From Cryptomeria japonica (Eukaryota; Streptophyta; Pinopsida; Cupressales; Cupressaceae): a DNA stretch of 64,000 nt. Shown piece by piece: positions 1 to 11,310 of this stretch. Within the stretch, counting starts at the first letter, position 1. Each line of letters opens with the position of its first letter. The translations under genes were made by a program, and so were the position numbers. Under the pieces are notes generated by a model. It searched no databases and had not been told where the DNA came from. It worked only from the letters and a program-made list of their open reading frames with translations. The DNA is taken from NCBI RefSeq assembly GCF_030272615.1, contig NC_081413.1:159712849-159776848 (forward strand), given 5' to 3'.

Positions 1-836
1 GATGTTTGTTATTGTAAGTGTTGGCAAAATTTGTGTGTGTATCCGAGTGATGAGATACTTGCCAGACCAGTGAGTGAAAACTGCAGAGTGTGATTGTAGA
101 GTAGAGGAACTGAAATGGATCCGCCTTAGCATGTAGTGTTGTTATCAGATTAGAGCTTTATCTGTTGTCTTCTAACCATTTCAACAGTAGGAAAATCCAT
201 TGACCGGGAATCTTTAACAGGCTCATTGTAAAACCTCTAACCAAGTGACTGAAGTTCATTGAGTTCTTTAAATCCTCTAGCAGGGTAACCTTTAACAGGG
301 TTTCAACCTTTAACATGGTATATAACCATACCTTAACCGGGTGATCTTTAATAGGATCGGTTCCTAACAGAACCTTATTGTAAAGTCTTCTATTGGACTA
401 AGCTCCTAACATAGCGGACTTCAAAAGAGTTCAAAACAAGCTTGTGGGTATTCATCCCCATCGTGGTTTTTCCCATTTGGGTCTCCACGTGAAAAATCTG
501 TGTGTCATGAGTTGTACATTTTTCATGTGATGATTGACTATTCTTTGTTTAAGTGACTATGTATGCAGAGCTAATGGTTATGGTATTACTGATACAACAC
601 TTGCACATATGTATGGGTGAAGTAGTTATCAAGTATTGAATGATATTTGAAGCATTTAGTTTTACAGGTTTAAGCTATCTGAAGTCTTACTGTGTTTAAC
701 CAGTATTGCCATGGTTAAGTTTAGTAATGAAGACAACCGGTTAAGCAATATTTTAATATGATAAGTTGTTGTAGACATTTTTGTATGTAATGATTCACCC
801 CCCCCTCTCATTACCAGTTAGGGTATTTGTTGTTCA
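1..836 (+). repeat. Copia-type LTR, 3' part (LTR K)
   Basis: The stretch has the plan of a plant Copia LTR read on the + strand: repeated ..TTTAACAGG../..CCTAACAG.. phrases (180-410), a CGTGGTTTTTCCCATTTGGG block (463-482), and the terminal TGATTCACCCCCCCCTCTCA motif (791-810) seen before the end of other Copia LTRs here. The same phrases occur in the LTR at 9505-10664, but the two are not close copies. The 5' end lies outside the window. The end at 836 (..GTTCA) is a guess; the PMD gene remnant begins right after it, so this LTR probably inserted into that gene. Confidence 0.65.
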
Positions 837-1717
837 TCATCATTCATCACCTCCTACCAAGAAGCACACAAATATGGTCCAATCATCATAATAAGCCTCT
901 AGCTGTGCCCAAGAAATAGTGTAATCACTGCTCATATGGAGATCATCCTCCTCACACTCAAAGAGCTTGCATAAAGCTGTAACACCTGCTCCAGGATTGC
1001 ACACTACCCTATCACCATGTATCAGAATGTGTAATATTTGCTAGACATCCTCAAGAGAAATTTATGCCTCGCCAATAGGAAAATAAAAAGAGCGTGTCTC
1101 TAAATGTAAGTGCTCAACTAATGCACTAATCAAGGCCCTGTTGGCTATAATCTCAGGTGAATGTAACACATAGTATAATCCAAGTTGTTTGAGCAAAGCA
1201 ACATCCTCAGCATCTAATTGATCTTGAAGATCGAGACCACTGGGTCTACTCTATTTGCAAATCAAAACATCAATGTTCTCCTACAAGCAAAAAGGATGCA
1301 AATGTCAGATATATCATCTCACGAACCAAATCCATAACATGCATAATAAAGAATCAATTTTTTTCAATGAATATGAAAAGTTTAATACTAATGCGATACA
1401 ATTAAAACAAATGTGCACCATTTATATCTATTGCACAACATTTTTTATAGATGCACATTTACTGCAAATGTGATACATTTATGCTATTGCATAAAATTTA
1501 ATGCTAATGCACAATGTTTAGTGCGAATGCACAAAAGTTGATATGAAAATGCGCAACAATTAAAAATTTGAGCTCTAAGCAAAGTTGGAATTTTTTTGAC
1601 AAAAACAGGTAAAAATGGAAATTTTTTTGGGAAACATACCATGCCTCCTGTACCAGGTGGTCTTTGGAATGAGTGCACTCGCTTAGACAAGTGGTATCAT
1701 GGTCTGTAACCTACCAT
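837..1717 (-). pseudogene. PMD-family gene remnant, antisense in Gy-A
   Basis: This minus-strand gene has two exons. Exon 1 (1717-1640) begins MVGYR and has an SKRVHSFQRPPGTGGM end followed by a GTATGT donor. The intron (1639-1251) is full of short TGCACA/GCAATTG-like motifs and ends in AG. Exon 2 (1250 to about 837) reads GLYYVLHSPE, ANRALISALVEH, SFYFPIGEA and ISLEDV, the pattern of the plant mobile domain (PMD, PF10536) family. Two in-frame stops (after PIGEA and after LEDV) and a frame break near the acceptor show it is dead. LTR K cuts its 3' end. It is the inverted homologue of the gene at 24532-27000. Function in retroelements is unknown; PMD is thought to derive from transposable elements. 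Confidence 0.65.
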
Positions 1718-1809
1718 AATGATCAGATACATGCAAGAATTCTTTGAACTCACAAAGAAATCTATGAACTCAAAAGAAAGTAGATGAGAAAATGAAGGGG
1801 TGAAATTTC

Positions 1810-1817
1810 TATTTATA
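1810..1817 (-). promoter_or_regulatory. TATA box of Gy-A PMD gene
   Basis: TATAAATA on the minus strand lies about 95 bases upstream of the ATG at 1717. The same box is at the matching place in Gy-B (24433-24440), where the flanks have diverged, so it is conserved. Confidence 0.5.
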
Positions 1818-2078
1818 GCTCAAAATTAGAGGTTTTTCCACTTTGACAGCTGTGGTCCCCTTGAACTTCAACTCACTTGTAGACAATTCAAACAGATTAG
1901 ATATTGTACAAAACTTGACATGATTGCTCACTAGCATGGTATCGTTGAAATGGTCTTCATTTCATAATGTTTTGACCACTTTTTTGAGGGGGCATATTTA
2001 CACCCTACACGTCACCGGAGCATAGTGGGACAATTTTCTTTTCTTTTCTTTGAAACAACATCATTTTGACATTGCATC

Positions 2079-2091
2079 AAAGAGGGGCAAA
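2079..2091 (+). other. Polypurine tract of Gy-A
   Basis: AAAGAGGGGCAAA immediately precedes the TG of the LTR. The same tract, inverted, abuts the LTRs at 16267, 24155 and 43324, which fixes the orientation of all four gypsy elements. Confidence 0.75.
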
Positions 2092-3194
2092 TGTAGACTC
2101 CTAAAAATGTCTCATTAATTATGCACTAATTAATCATTCTATTAGTTCAATAATTCTTTAATTAATTGATTAAGCTAATTACTCTTATTTCTTCTAAACT
2201 AATTCAAATCATCACCTTCTACATCACTTATTATTCAATTTCCATCCCTTCATTAATTCATCATTTAACAATTTTTAAATATTAATTATTTAATTAATTG
2301 TGATTTAATTCCTTAATTAAATAGTCTTTATTATTTAATTAATTCCATTTCTAATGATTGAATAATTTTATTTAGATTATTTAATTAATTAATTCATCCT
2401 CCAAATCCCCAAATTTTGATTTCAATTAATTTCAATTAATTTCATTTCTTCCAAATTCACATTTCATCAATTTCAATTTCATCGCATTTCAAGTTAACAT
2501 GCCTTTCAATTTCATCATTCAAAAATCAAAAATCAAATCCAAATAAGAATGAAATTGAATTTCAATTCAAAAGTCCTACAACACATGTTGAAAATCACGA
2601 CTGATTGATCAAATTGGTTAACTAATTAGTTAACTCAGTTAACTCTCCAATCTCCACTTTTAACTCCCAATCACCTTTTCTTGATTAATCAATCAATTTA
2701 GTCTTCTCCCTAGTTATTTCAGTTAACTAGCCAATTTATCTAGTTGACTAGCTAGTCTATCTAGTTATCTATCCAATCAATTGAATCATCTCTCCAATCA
2801 ATTGAATCATCTCTCCAATCAATCCACTTAATAGATCAATCAAATTAGTTCAATTGTCAATCAACACTTCAGTTCCATTTCTCATCCAATCTCACCCAAA
2901 AAATCTATAAAACAAACACCAATTGTCCATTTTCAGCAATCACGATCTTTGAAATTATTGTGTCTAACCTATGCAAAAATCCCAGTGCAATATCTGAGAG
3001 CCACACAACACAATTTTGGAGAGCAATGGAAGACATGATGCAAAATAAGGAGTTTTATATTGTTTAATTCATCCAATTTTGCATCTATTTCATTGGTTTA
3101 TTTTTATGATTTTCTAGATTAGTTAAGGAATCCGTGATTTTCCTTTTAATCTAATTAGCTTTGATTTTGCCTAATGGTTTTAAGCATGAAAACA
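2092..3194 (+). repeat. 3' LTR of Gy-A
   Basis: This 1.1-kb LTR runs TGTAGACTCC...ATGAAAACA. It is very A+T rich, with TTAATTAATT stretches, and matches the inverse of the Gy-B LTRs in order: AATTAAT block, TTTCAATTTCAT block, (TC)AATCAATT block, CTATAAAAC promoter box near 2898, and a terminal GCATGAAAACA. A 21-base unit (CCAATCAATTGAATCATCTC type) is tandemly duplicated near 2774-2815. Confidence 0.7.
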
Positions 3195-3864
3195 CCACCA
3201 TTAGGGATTGAAGGATCATGGATGGGTTTGTGGATGGATTCAAGATTTGTGAAGGTTTATTCACATGTATTGTTATTAATTTATACATTTGATATAACTA
3301 AAGTTGGAAGGATATTTAATTCCTCTTGTAATTATAAAATGTAATATTGTCTCACTAGAACTCTTGCTTGGGATGGTTTATATTGTGCCACCTAAGTGCT
3401 ATTGTTATTGGATCATGTTTATGTGCCTTGACAATAAAGTTGATCATAATTTTATGACTTTAATACTTTCATGCTTATGGTTAAAATAAACTTAGGCAAC
3501 TTCACTTGATAACATTCAATCTGTGTTTGGTCCTTGTGGTTAGTCACCCCCCAAGTTCATGATGTGGTGTCATTGATGTTTCAAATTATTTCAAATGGAG
3601 ACCATATTAGGTCTCTTGGCTAGTCTTGTAGGTAGTAAAAAGTGTGGAATTCACCTTTCTCATATCAATATTATTTATGGAAGTGTGTAGGAGCTTTGGG
3701 GACATCACAACAACCCTACTTGCCTTCTCCTATGTGTGTATTAGGCGTTGGATGACTGAGAAATATAATTATTTATTTAGCCTTGAGTTGTTTTTATCTC
3801 TTCTAAGTCAACCATATGTCAGATTCAATATTAGGCCATTCTTGGGTGTTTGGAAGGTCCTTGG
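3195..3864. other. Unassigned stretch
   Basis: I recognise no gene or element. Only short open frames occur, and the + strand is T-rich. It lies between the Gy-A LTR and a Copia LTR piece and may be the older sequence both inserted into. Confidence 0.4.
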
Positions 3865-4545
3865 TGTTAGCATTACATTATGTGTTGTCATTGATGTTAA
3901 ATCCTTTGGTCCAGATTAAGTTCGGATGTGGTATGATGAGCAAGAGTGTTAAATTTAGGTATGTTGTGTGGTTGAAGGTTTTCAAGTTTCACTGGATGAG
4001 TTTGGTACCTTAAAAGATGATTTTCTATATTATCTTTGAGTTTGGAGTGGTCTAGAGCTCGAGGCCTTAGACCAGATATTGAGATTGTATAACAGACTGA
4101 TGTGTTTTAGGCCTGGCCTTGGTGATGTATGTAGCATGTTGAGGAACCGTGTGATATGATTTACTTTTCATTCCTTGCCACCACCATAATGTTTAGTGGA
4201 GACCTATTTTAGATCTCTATCTCAGCCGACATTGAGAATTATGATTTTTGGAGACAATATATATAGGAGTGTGATTTGATGATTTCAATGAATTTTTGTG
4301 TTGAAGACATGCAATATTGAATAAATCGAGTGGTTGTGTGAGATATTTACTAAAAGTAGTTCCCATAGTACAAATTGTGTTTTTTCTTGTGATGGATTCT
4401 CTTTGTCTTTTCTTTCTTCTTCAACAGTGAGCCTTTTAGGGTAGTGAGCCCACCAACAGTGAGCTCATTGGTAGTGAGCCACCCTTTGTTAAAAATCACC
4501 TTAACCGATGTTTAAACAATGAGAATTAGCATTCTTCATAGTTTT
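3865..4545 (+). repeat. Copia LTR piece, same family as 21613-22491
   Basis: The stretch begins TGTTAGCATTACATTATGTG and follows the LTR at 21613-22491 in order: TTTGGTCCAGATTAAG, the GAGTGTT block, TTTGGTACCTTA, the TGTAGCATGTTGAGGA block, GTGGAGACCTATTTTAGATC, a TATATATAGGAG promoter box, and AACCGATGTTTA. Similarity ends near 4545, so the last ~180 bases are missing where it meets the tail of the minus-strand accessory gene. Confidence 0.7.
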
Positions 4546-4549
4546 TCCA

Positions 4550-7500
4550 GTCAGACTTGCAAGAGTTAGATCAATAGGACTGGTGGTATCAACCTATTTG
4601 GTTTGATCACCAGTTGCCTTAGAAATCTGCCCTCCTTCTTTTGTTTTGATCTTTGCTTGTTTGTTCTTCTCTGCTTCCTTCTCCTCTTCTGCTATTTTCT
4701 TATCCTCTTCTTTCTTCTTTTTCTCCTCTTCTTGTTTTTTCTTCTCTTCCTCCTTCTTCCTTTCTTCTTCCTTCCTCTTGTCTTCTTCTTTCTTCTTCTC
4801 TTCTTCTTTTGTTTTATCTTCTTCTCTCTTCTTCTCTTCCTCTTTCTTCTTTTCTTCCTCTTTTTTTCTTCTCTACCTCTTTTCTGTTATCTTCCTCTTT
4901 TCTCTTGATTTCTTCTTGCCTTTCTTTTTCCTCTTTCTCTTTCTTCACTTTCTCTTTGTCAAGAGTGGCATCCTCAATATATAATGCATCAACATCAATA
5001 GGATCAATTTGTTCTATCACCCTTTCTCCTTGACTGTCAAATACCTCATCCAGTTTGCCTGATGATAGGTCAAGTTCTTGTTTAGTCTTCTTAGTGGCTT
5101 CAACTACCCAGTGTATTTCGACAACAACTTTAACATGTATATGTGTGTCCCTTTCCACTTTAGAAGCTTTACCTTCTAGTAGCCTGAGTCTTCTCCTTCT
5201 CATGAAGAAGATGCCTTTGTTCTTATCCATTATTTTAAATAATTCAAAATTTGAAGCGTTAGGAAAGTATTGTGCAAAAATTTTCTCCCCGATCTCCTAT
5301 TCTCTTTCAATGGCAATGTGCCATTTATTATCTAAAGAATTATACAAAGAATCTGGTGTAACTGATCTAATCTCAGATGGCGACCGATCATTAATATATA
5401 AATATTTAATGACTTCCTATTTAACCTCTTCTTTCTCATTATCATTAAAATAATCAAAATGTTCTTTTAAATCATCAAGCAATTTCCTCCTAATGTTCTT
5501 AATTATCCTCTAACAATGTGTCATTGGCTTATAAGAAGAAATGTCTATATTTACCGGTGCAGAAGTTGCTGGTACATTACCGGTAGACTTTGTCTTTTTT
5601 CTTGATTGTTTTGACTTCTTTATTTCAGCTTTTGGTTCTATGTCCTCTGACTCCAGTGAGTGATTCCTGGATTTTTGCTTCCTCTCAAATACCTTTGCTA
5701 GAATAATCTCAGGTTTCTTCTTAGCTGGTGACCAGTTGGTCACTTTCAGACTGATAGAGGTAACCAGTGTAGATACCGATGGCACTGCTTTGCCCTTTTT
5801 CTATTTTGGTTCTTCAATCAGTGTGACCCTCTCCAAGTAGGTAACCATTCTCTTTTCCTTTGCATCCAATGGTCAGGCAAGTAGGGTAGAGGCATACCCG
5901 ATCAACATGTCATTTATCACTTCATACCCCATAGGTTCAACTACTTCCTTTATGGGTTCCACCGCTTCCATTATGCATTCATCTATCCTTATTGTGAAGC
6001 AGATGTCACCTTCATACTTCTTCACTATATCATCAGATATCCTCATTCTCTGGTTCATTTTCCGCTTGAATTCATCAAAATATTTATCAAGAACCTCAGG
6101 ATATCCAGTTCCTACTGCTTGTAGACTTTCCTTAATTTTCTGGAAACTGGTAGGTCAATAGAACATTGAATGTTAGGGTTCCCACAGATACTGAGAGGGA
6201 GGGTGAATCAGTATCTGACTGGTAGTCAATTTTTCTTAAGTTAAAACATACAAAACATAAAGTAGCAGTGTACCGGTATGCAAGAATTAATGTGATAAAC
6301 AGAATCAAAAACATCCACATGAAAAGAACACCATAATACAAGATGTTTAATGAGGAAACCCGGTGTGGGAAAAACCTCAGTGGGATTTGTGACCCACAAT
6401 ATTCACTTGCTGGCCAATAAGAGAATATTACTTACAATAGGGGCCTACACATGCAGGAAGGCCAATTGCCTAGAGCACACTGCTCAGTGAGAAGTCACAC
6501 TGACTTACAATGAGGATTCTACTAATCCAACGATCTGTACTACTTTATAATAGCATCTCTAATGCCAGATTCAGTACCAGTTCTTTCTCTATTCTTTACA
6601 TATACCCTTGACCTATAATTTGCACATTAGGTCTGCCTAATAATTTTCTTTATGTTCGCTTACTTAGCTTACAATTGTCTACAATGATCTTCTTTATATA
6701 CAAGAGTCATTTTACAATTTGCCAAGTCGGCTTACAATAATAAACAAAATATTACATATCAAAAAAATCCTATCGGCCTCTGTGCCGATATACATCTTTT
6801 CTTCTGTGTCGGTGCCGGTGCCTATGTAGAGTGATCTTGTTGATGCTGGTGCACTGTCTTGCTTGAATAATTCTTTGCCGATATGATGTCTTGCCGGTGC
6901 CATAGGATTGCAAGGTTGCCATCAATGACAAAACCTTCAATCACACACAATGTCTCATTGGAGTGTCCATATGCCAACATTGAACATCACCTACTCCAGG
7001 GAAATAACCTTGAAAGTAGAAGAATAAACCGACCAGAATTTGGCCAAACCTGAACCTTAGAGAATTGTCCTGTTTGATGGACTTCAGATTCAACAACAAT
7101 TGATTCTGTAGATAGGTACATAGGTCAATTATAGTGTCTTCCTTGATCATCCTGTAAGCAATATTCATTGTAGCAGTAGGGACAAAATTCATTTTGTTGG
7201 CATAAAATATCCGGTAACCAATCACCATGCAAGCATATTTTACTAGATCATCAAAGATGGTGTTGAGTGTCATCGCCTGTTGGTCACTCACAGAACCGGT
7301 GAGCTTTGTCATTTCAGTTTTGGTGACCTTCCGTAGAGCTGGTACCTCTCCAATATTGTAGAAACTGGTGACGACATAAATTGCTTCCAGTGTGATGTCA
7401 TGGGTGCGCTCGAGATACATCTTGTCACCATGCACTCTACTAAGGATGACACGAATATGTTCTTCAGTGAACTCTTCCAGAAAATATACCGCATTGTGCA

Positions 7501-7747
7501 GTTTCATCTTCTCAAGAACACTATACTCAGGTTTGATCTTCTTGTCATCCTCATAGAACAGACTTAGCTGGGAATGAATCACTAGGGATCCTAGGTCTTC
7601 CAATTTATAGTCTATATACCTTGAAATATCTCCCTCAACAATAACTCCGACAGGTATTTGAGATAGGGCATTGTATTTCATTTTCTTTTGAAGAAATTTA
7701 GCTGAATCTACAGGTACCCTAGAACTAGAGTGCGATGCAGAAGCCAT
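4550..7747 (-). pseudogene. Accessory retroelement gene, split by a solo LTR, Lys/Glu-rich tail
   Basis: The ATG chosen is at 7747 (MASASHSS..). About 250 codons run to 6985, then solo LTR S1 (6172-6979) interrupts the frame, which resumes near 6150 after a small frame change and runs to about 4550. The N-terminal part (e.g. GEVPALRKVTKTEMTKLTG, FRFGQILVGLFFYF) recalls the poorly characterised plant transposon-protein families found as extra ORFs in LTR elements; I am not certain which. The middle is Lys/Ser-rich. The last ~130 codons are almost only K, E and R (5000-4640), expected to form a long charged helix or coiled coil. Damage includes several in-frame stops (near 5875, 5808, 5510, 4598) and a frame slip in the A-run near 4865. 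No RT, integrase or protease motif is present. It may be a second gene of element Co-J. Confidence 0.55.
6172..6979 (-). mobile_element. Solo LTR S1 with 5-bp TSD
   Basis: Read on the minus strand, the 808-bp unit starts TGTTGGCATATGG and ends GGAACCCTAACA. It is flanked on both sides by TTCAA (plus strand TTGAA at 6167-6171 and 6980-6984). Inside are a CTTGTATATAAAG promoter box, a CACTGAGCAGTGTGCTCTAG block, CCCACTGAGGTTTTTCCCAC, and the terminal TGATTCACCCTCCCTCTCAG motif typical of the Copia LTRs here. No internal sequence remains, so this is a solo LTR left by recombination between two LTRs. It interrupts the accessory gene between GVGDVQ and the rest of the frame. Confidence 0.88.
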
Positions 7748-8180
7748 GATCAAATGATAAGTAAGAATTTCAGAAAATACCTTCACAAACTAGAATTTAG
7801 GTTTTCCAATGTTGCACACAAAACACCACTTTGGTTGCTAGTTCATCGCTTAGAGTTCTTCACTGATTTCTTGAAGATGGTTACAATATTTCACACAAGA
7901 TTTTGTCAACTTCTAGACAAACCACTCTGGTTTCTTTGCTCTTGAAAAATTCTTCTTTTGAAAACAAATAAGTGATAATGATGATGAAAATCCCTTCTAA
8001 ACAACTCTCACTGACCGTAATAAAAGCATCACCGCTAGGGTTCAAACCCTAATGTTGCCTTTTACCGGTTCAAATCTTCTGCTGTCTGACATGTAACATA
8101 TACCGATAAGTGTCTTTATTGATATAAATAGGGGGTTCAAAATATTTCACCGATATGTTCCCCCTAAGCTTTACTGAACC

Positions 8181-9454
8181 TCAGTTTGCTGGTTCAGAGA
8201 CTTCTTCACTAGGTGCAAAATCAGGTTCATCCTGTGACTCTCTTTCTGATTTCTTTTTCCACGTTTTGTTCATTTCCACTTGAATGGTTTCAACATCAAT
8301 CTTCCCTTATGGAGTGATCGGTATATCATCCGATAGGTTCTTTCTCAGTCTGCAAGTTCTGGTAGTGTGTCCCGATTTATTGCAATGATAGCATACCATT
8401 CCAGGTGTTCTCCATGGTCCGTTATTCATACTACCATTCTTCCTTCTACATGTTGCAATAGTGTGACCGCTACCACGACATATAAAACAAGTTGCTTTCC
8501 AACTAGTTGCCACTTGATAACCAACTGACCGATGGTCATAGGTATTATACTAGTTGGGATTCTGGTTCACAGGAAATTCCTGAATAACTCCTTGAGTCCT
8601 TGGAGGATATCTCCCAGTGTTGTGCAAAACTGACCTGCATTCAAATACTCTATGCCCAAACTTGTTGCATGCATAACAGTTTCCATTGAATCTATTGGAT
8701 CTAGGCATATTGTTTTGAAAGTAAGGAAATTATTGTAGGCCTTTCTTCTACACACATTAGCAGTATGTCCTTCTTTGAGACAATTAAAGCAAACAGGTTT
8801 ATATTTTTGCTTACCTTTTCCTTTGGATGTCGGTTGCTTCTTTGATTCTTCAGCTTTTATTCTAGAGGTCTCACCTTCCTCATATCCAGAGAAACCAAGT
8901 CCAGTGGTATCCTTTATTGGCTTTGCTGATTCCAACTTTTGCTCTAGCTTAGTAGTACTCTAATTGAATTTGGCAAGTATTTCCTTTGACTCAGTAAGTT
9001 CCTTTGAAATGGTAACATTGGACTCCATCAAGGTTGCATTCTCAGAAATAGCCATGTTTAGTTCACCTTGTATTTCTTCTTTTTCCACTCTACTCTCTTG
9101 GAGATGAGCGGTAAGGGTACTGATTTCTTGCTTTAGCTTGGAGATCTCATGATCTTTGTGTTTTACCAAATCTTCAACTTTCCTTCTGTTCTTAAGCTCT
9201 TGACTCATTCTGATAGTCATTCCTTCCAACTCTCTTCTTAGGTTGGCTTTAGATTCATTCAATTTTTTAACTTCTTCAACTAGGGCATCCATGTCTACTT
9301 CATCATAAGAGCTATTTTTAGTAAGTTCCATCAGTTTCTCAACATGCTCTCTTCTTTTGGCCAAAGAGGCTTTATACTTGACTTTGAGTTCATCATAGGC
9401 TCTCTCAGTCTGAGTGAGATGATGAGTAAGTTCCCTCACACTATATTCCCCCAT
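8181..9454 (-). pseudogene. Gag: coiled coil plus four CCHC zinc knuckles
   Basis: The start is the ATG at 9454 (MGEYSVREL), 36 bases after the primer site. Residues ~10-165 are heptad-like and Glu/Lys/Leu-rich, a predicted long coiled coil. After an in-frame TAG (8962-8960) the frame continues through a KGKGKQKYK basic stretch to four CX2CX4HX4C knuckles: CFNCLKEGHTANVC, CYACNKFGHRVFEC, CFICRGSGHTIATC and CYHCNKSGHTTRTC. The second is reached only after a frame slip near 8720-8740. The frame ends at TGA 8181. Most Copia gags carry one knuckle, so four is unusual. The knuckles are expected to bind RNA. The protein is nonfunctional as it stands because of two or three stops and the frameshift. 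Confidence 0.7.
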
Positions 9455-9489
9455 ATCTCCTACCAACTGGTTAGACTTATAGAAAGGTT

Positions 9490-9502
9490 GGCTCTGATAC
9501 CA
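9490..9502 (-). other. Primer binding site of Co-J (initiator tRNA-Met type)
   Basis: TGGTATCAGAGCC on the minus strand, two bases after the LTR end at 9505, is the standard Copia primer site complementary to the 3' end of initiator tRNA-Met. Confidence 0.85.
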
Positions 9503-9504
9503 GT

Positions 9505-10664
9505 TGATGAATACTAAGAGGGGGGGTGAATTAGTATGCCAAAAAATTACTGTAAACAAACTTTTAAATAGTTTAGCAAATAATCGGTACAATAGATTTA
9601 CTAATAAACCGGTTAAGATAAATGCAAACCAAATAGAAAACAAACCATTCACCCACAAGAGAACAATCACCATAACATAAGATATTTGACATGAAAACCC
9701 AAATGGGAAAAACCACGATGAGAAGAAACTCATAAGTAACTATCTGCAGAATAGAAACTAGACCAGTTAAGGTCAGAACGGTTAAGGTCATACAATGTTC
9801 TTCACCAGAACATATCCTGTTAGGAATCTAGATCTCTGTTAGGAGATAAGGCCTGTTAAATACTACCTTGTTAAAGAATTTTAGATCCATAGTTGTGAAC
9901 CACCTTGTTAGAGGATTTACAAAGGCTTTGCTGAGCCTACCCGGTTAAGGGCTCTAGACTTATCAAAGATGTGAGTAATCAACAAGTGAATGATCTAGCT
10001 AATAGAACAGTCTACTTAATTAGATCCTTGACATCTCCTTGTTAATGCATTTCAGCATTACTTCAATCTTCAATATCTCCATACTCTATCTATTCACATA
10101 GACCTAATCTTCTCTTCAATGATCGCACATAACCATATCAATTCTATATCTCACATATCACACATCTCACATGCAAACCCTAGACATGATGTCCTTATAA
10201 AGGAAACTGATTTCATGTCGGTCCAATAGGATTAGACTACAAGTTCCTAGGTTCAATGTATCTAGACACATTTGGTGACATGACACAAAAACACCGCCAA
10301 AGTATCGGTGGATGATAACTCATCACATGTTATAGTAATACTGGTTGGTAACTCATCACAGAGTAATACCGGTTGTCAAAAATGAAGACTGGTAGATCGT
10401 AGTGTTTTGATCAAAAGTTGACTACCGATTGGTTCCTTCGTATCGCTTTGAGCTCCTCAAACCGCTTGGGATCCTCATACCATTTGGGGTCTTCATTCCG
10501 CTTGCAGTCTTCATACAATCTATGACCAGTGAACCATTTTCTGCAAAACACTGATAGTCTAAAGACTATACATTCAATAATACACAATACCGGTTGGAGC
10601 AATTACCGGTTGAGCATAACTCATACATCAAGAAAGTGTGTGTCCATCAATGACAATCAAAACA
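9505..10664 (-). repeat. 5' LTR of Co-J
   Basis: Minus-strand 1160-bp LTR: starts TGTTTTGATTGTCATTGATG at 10664; has a CCTTTATAAGGAC promoter box near 10200, repeated TAACAAGG/CCTAACAG phrases, CATCGTGGTTTTTCCCATTT, and ends ATTCACCCCCCCTCTTAG...ATTCATCA before the primer site. Confidence 0.75.
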
Positions 10665-11310
10665 TCATCAAAATGCCAATAGATGTGACTGACAAAATTC
10701 TAGGGACATTACCAATAAGATATATTGACAAGATCTCTGGAATTGAAGAAACTTATGACCCAAATAAATTCACCAAAGAGAAGCTGTTTGGTAACCTAAC
10801 TGCATTTGAAGTAAGGAAATTTGGAAAGGATAAAGACAAATCAGAAATTGTATTCAAGGCATCTGAAGACTTTTGGATGATGAGGGAAGCCTAGATGAGG
10901 TAGAAGCATCCTTGTAAGAAAGTTGAAGAAAGGTACTGGAAAATACAAAGGTATGTTACCCTTTAAATGTTTTAGATGTGGTAAGATTGGTCATATTGCA
11001 ACTAGATATCCAAAAAAAGAAAATAGACAAAAGTTTAAGGAAAACAAGGGAAAGTTCAATAAGAAGGCATATTATGTTAAATATGATGCTGGTATTTCAG
11101 ATGATGAATCAGACTATGAGGATGATGATTGTTTATTTTTGGTAGAAAAGGATGTTCCTAAGTATGATATCTCTAAGACTGTTTCTAACACATTTCATTC
11201 TAGAAGAGATAAGAATGAATGGCTGATTGATAGTGGATGCTCAAATCATATGAGTGGTTATAAAAGTAAATTCATAAAACTTGAAAGATATGATGGAGGT
11301 TCAGTTAGAT
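10665..11310 (+). pseudogene. Copia gag-protease fragment
   Basis: The + strand encodes a decayed Copia gag: LFGNLTAFEVRKFGKDKDKS (10786-10845), GSLDEVEASL, a basic KLKKGTGKYKG linker and a zinc knuckle CFRCGKIGHIATRY whose last Cys has become Tyr (10972-11013). An acidic stretch with SDDESDYEDDDC follows, then the retropepsin motif WLIDSGCSNHMSG (11220-11258) with its catalytic Asp intact. At least two frame slips lie between 10870 and 10925. Recognisable sequence stops near 11310, shortly after GGSVRFG; integrase and RT are absent. It was cut on its 5' side by the Co-J LTR. Confidence 0.8.

Larger units (their letters stand above)
837..3194 (+). mobile_element. Gypsy element Gy-A, 3' end
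   Basis: This is the 3' portion of a Ty3/gypsy-type element in + orientation. It holds an antisense PMD gene (837-1717), the gene's promoter region (about 1800-1830), a PPT (2079-2091) and the 3' LTR (2092-3194). The order and sequence mirror 23001 to about 25700 in Gy-B on the other strand; the block from the PPT to exon 1 (1640-2091 versus 24156-24607 inverted) is clearly homologous by eye. The 5' part, if it exists, is outside the window or was replaced by LTR K. Confidence 0.7.
8157..10664 (-). mobile_element. Copia-type element Co-J: LTR, primer site, gag
   Basis: On the minus strand the order is 5' LTR (10664-9505), tRNA-Met primer site (9502-9490), gag (9454-8181), then a purine-rich AAAGCTTAGGGGGAACA (8173-8157). 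No pol is present. Whether the accessory gene at 7747-4550 belongs to the same element or to a neighbouring one I cannot decide. The LTR start abuts a Copia gag fragment at 10665, the probable insertion target; TCATC at 10665-10669 is a candidate TSD half whose partner I cannot find. Confidence 0.65.

Noticed and set aside
4603-5033. Phe/Leu/Ser-rich + strand frames
   Set aside because: They are antisense shadows of the Lys/Glu/Arg repeat tail of the minus-strand accessory gene.
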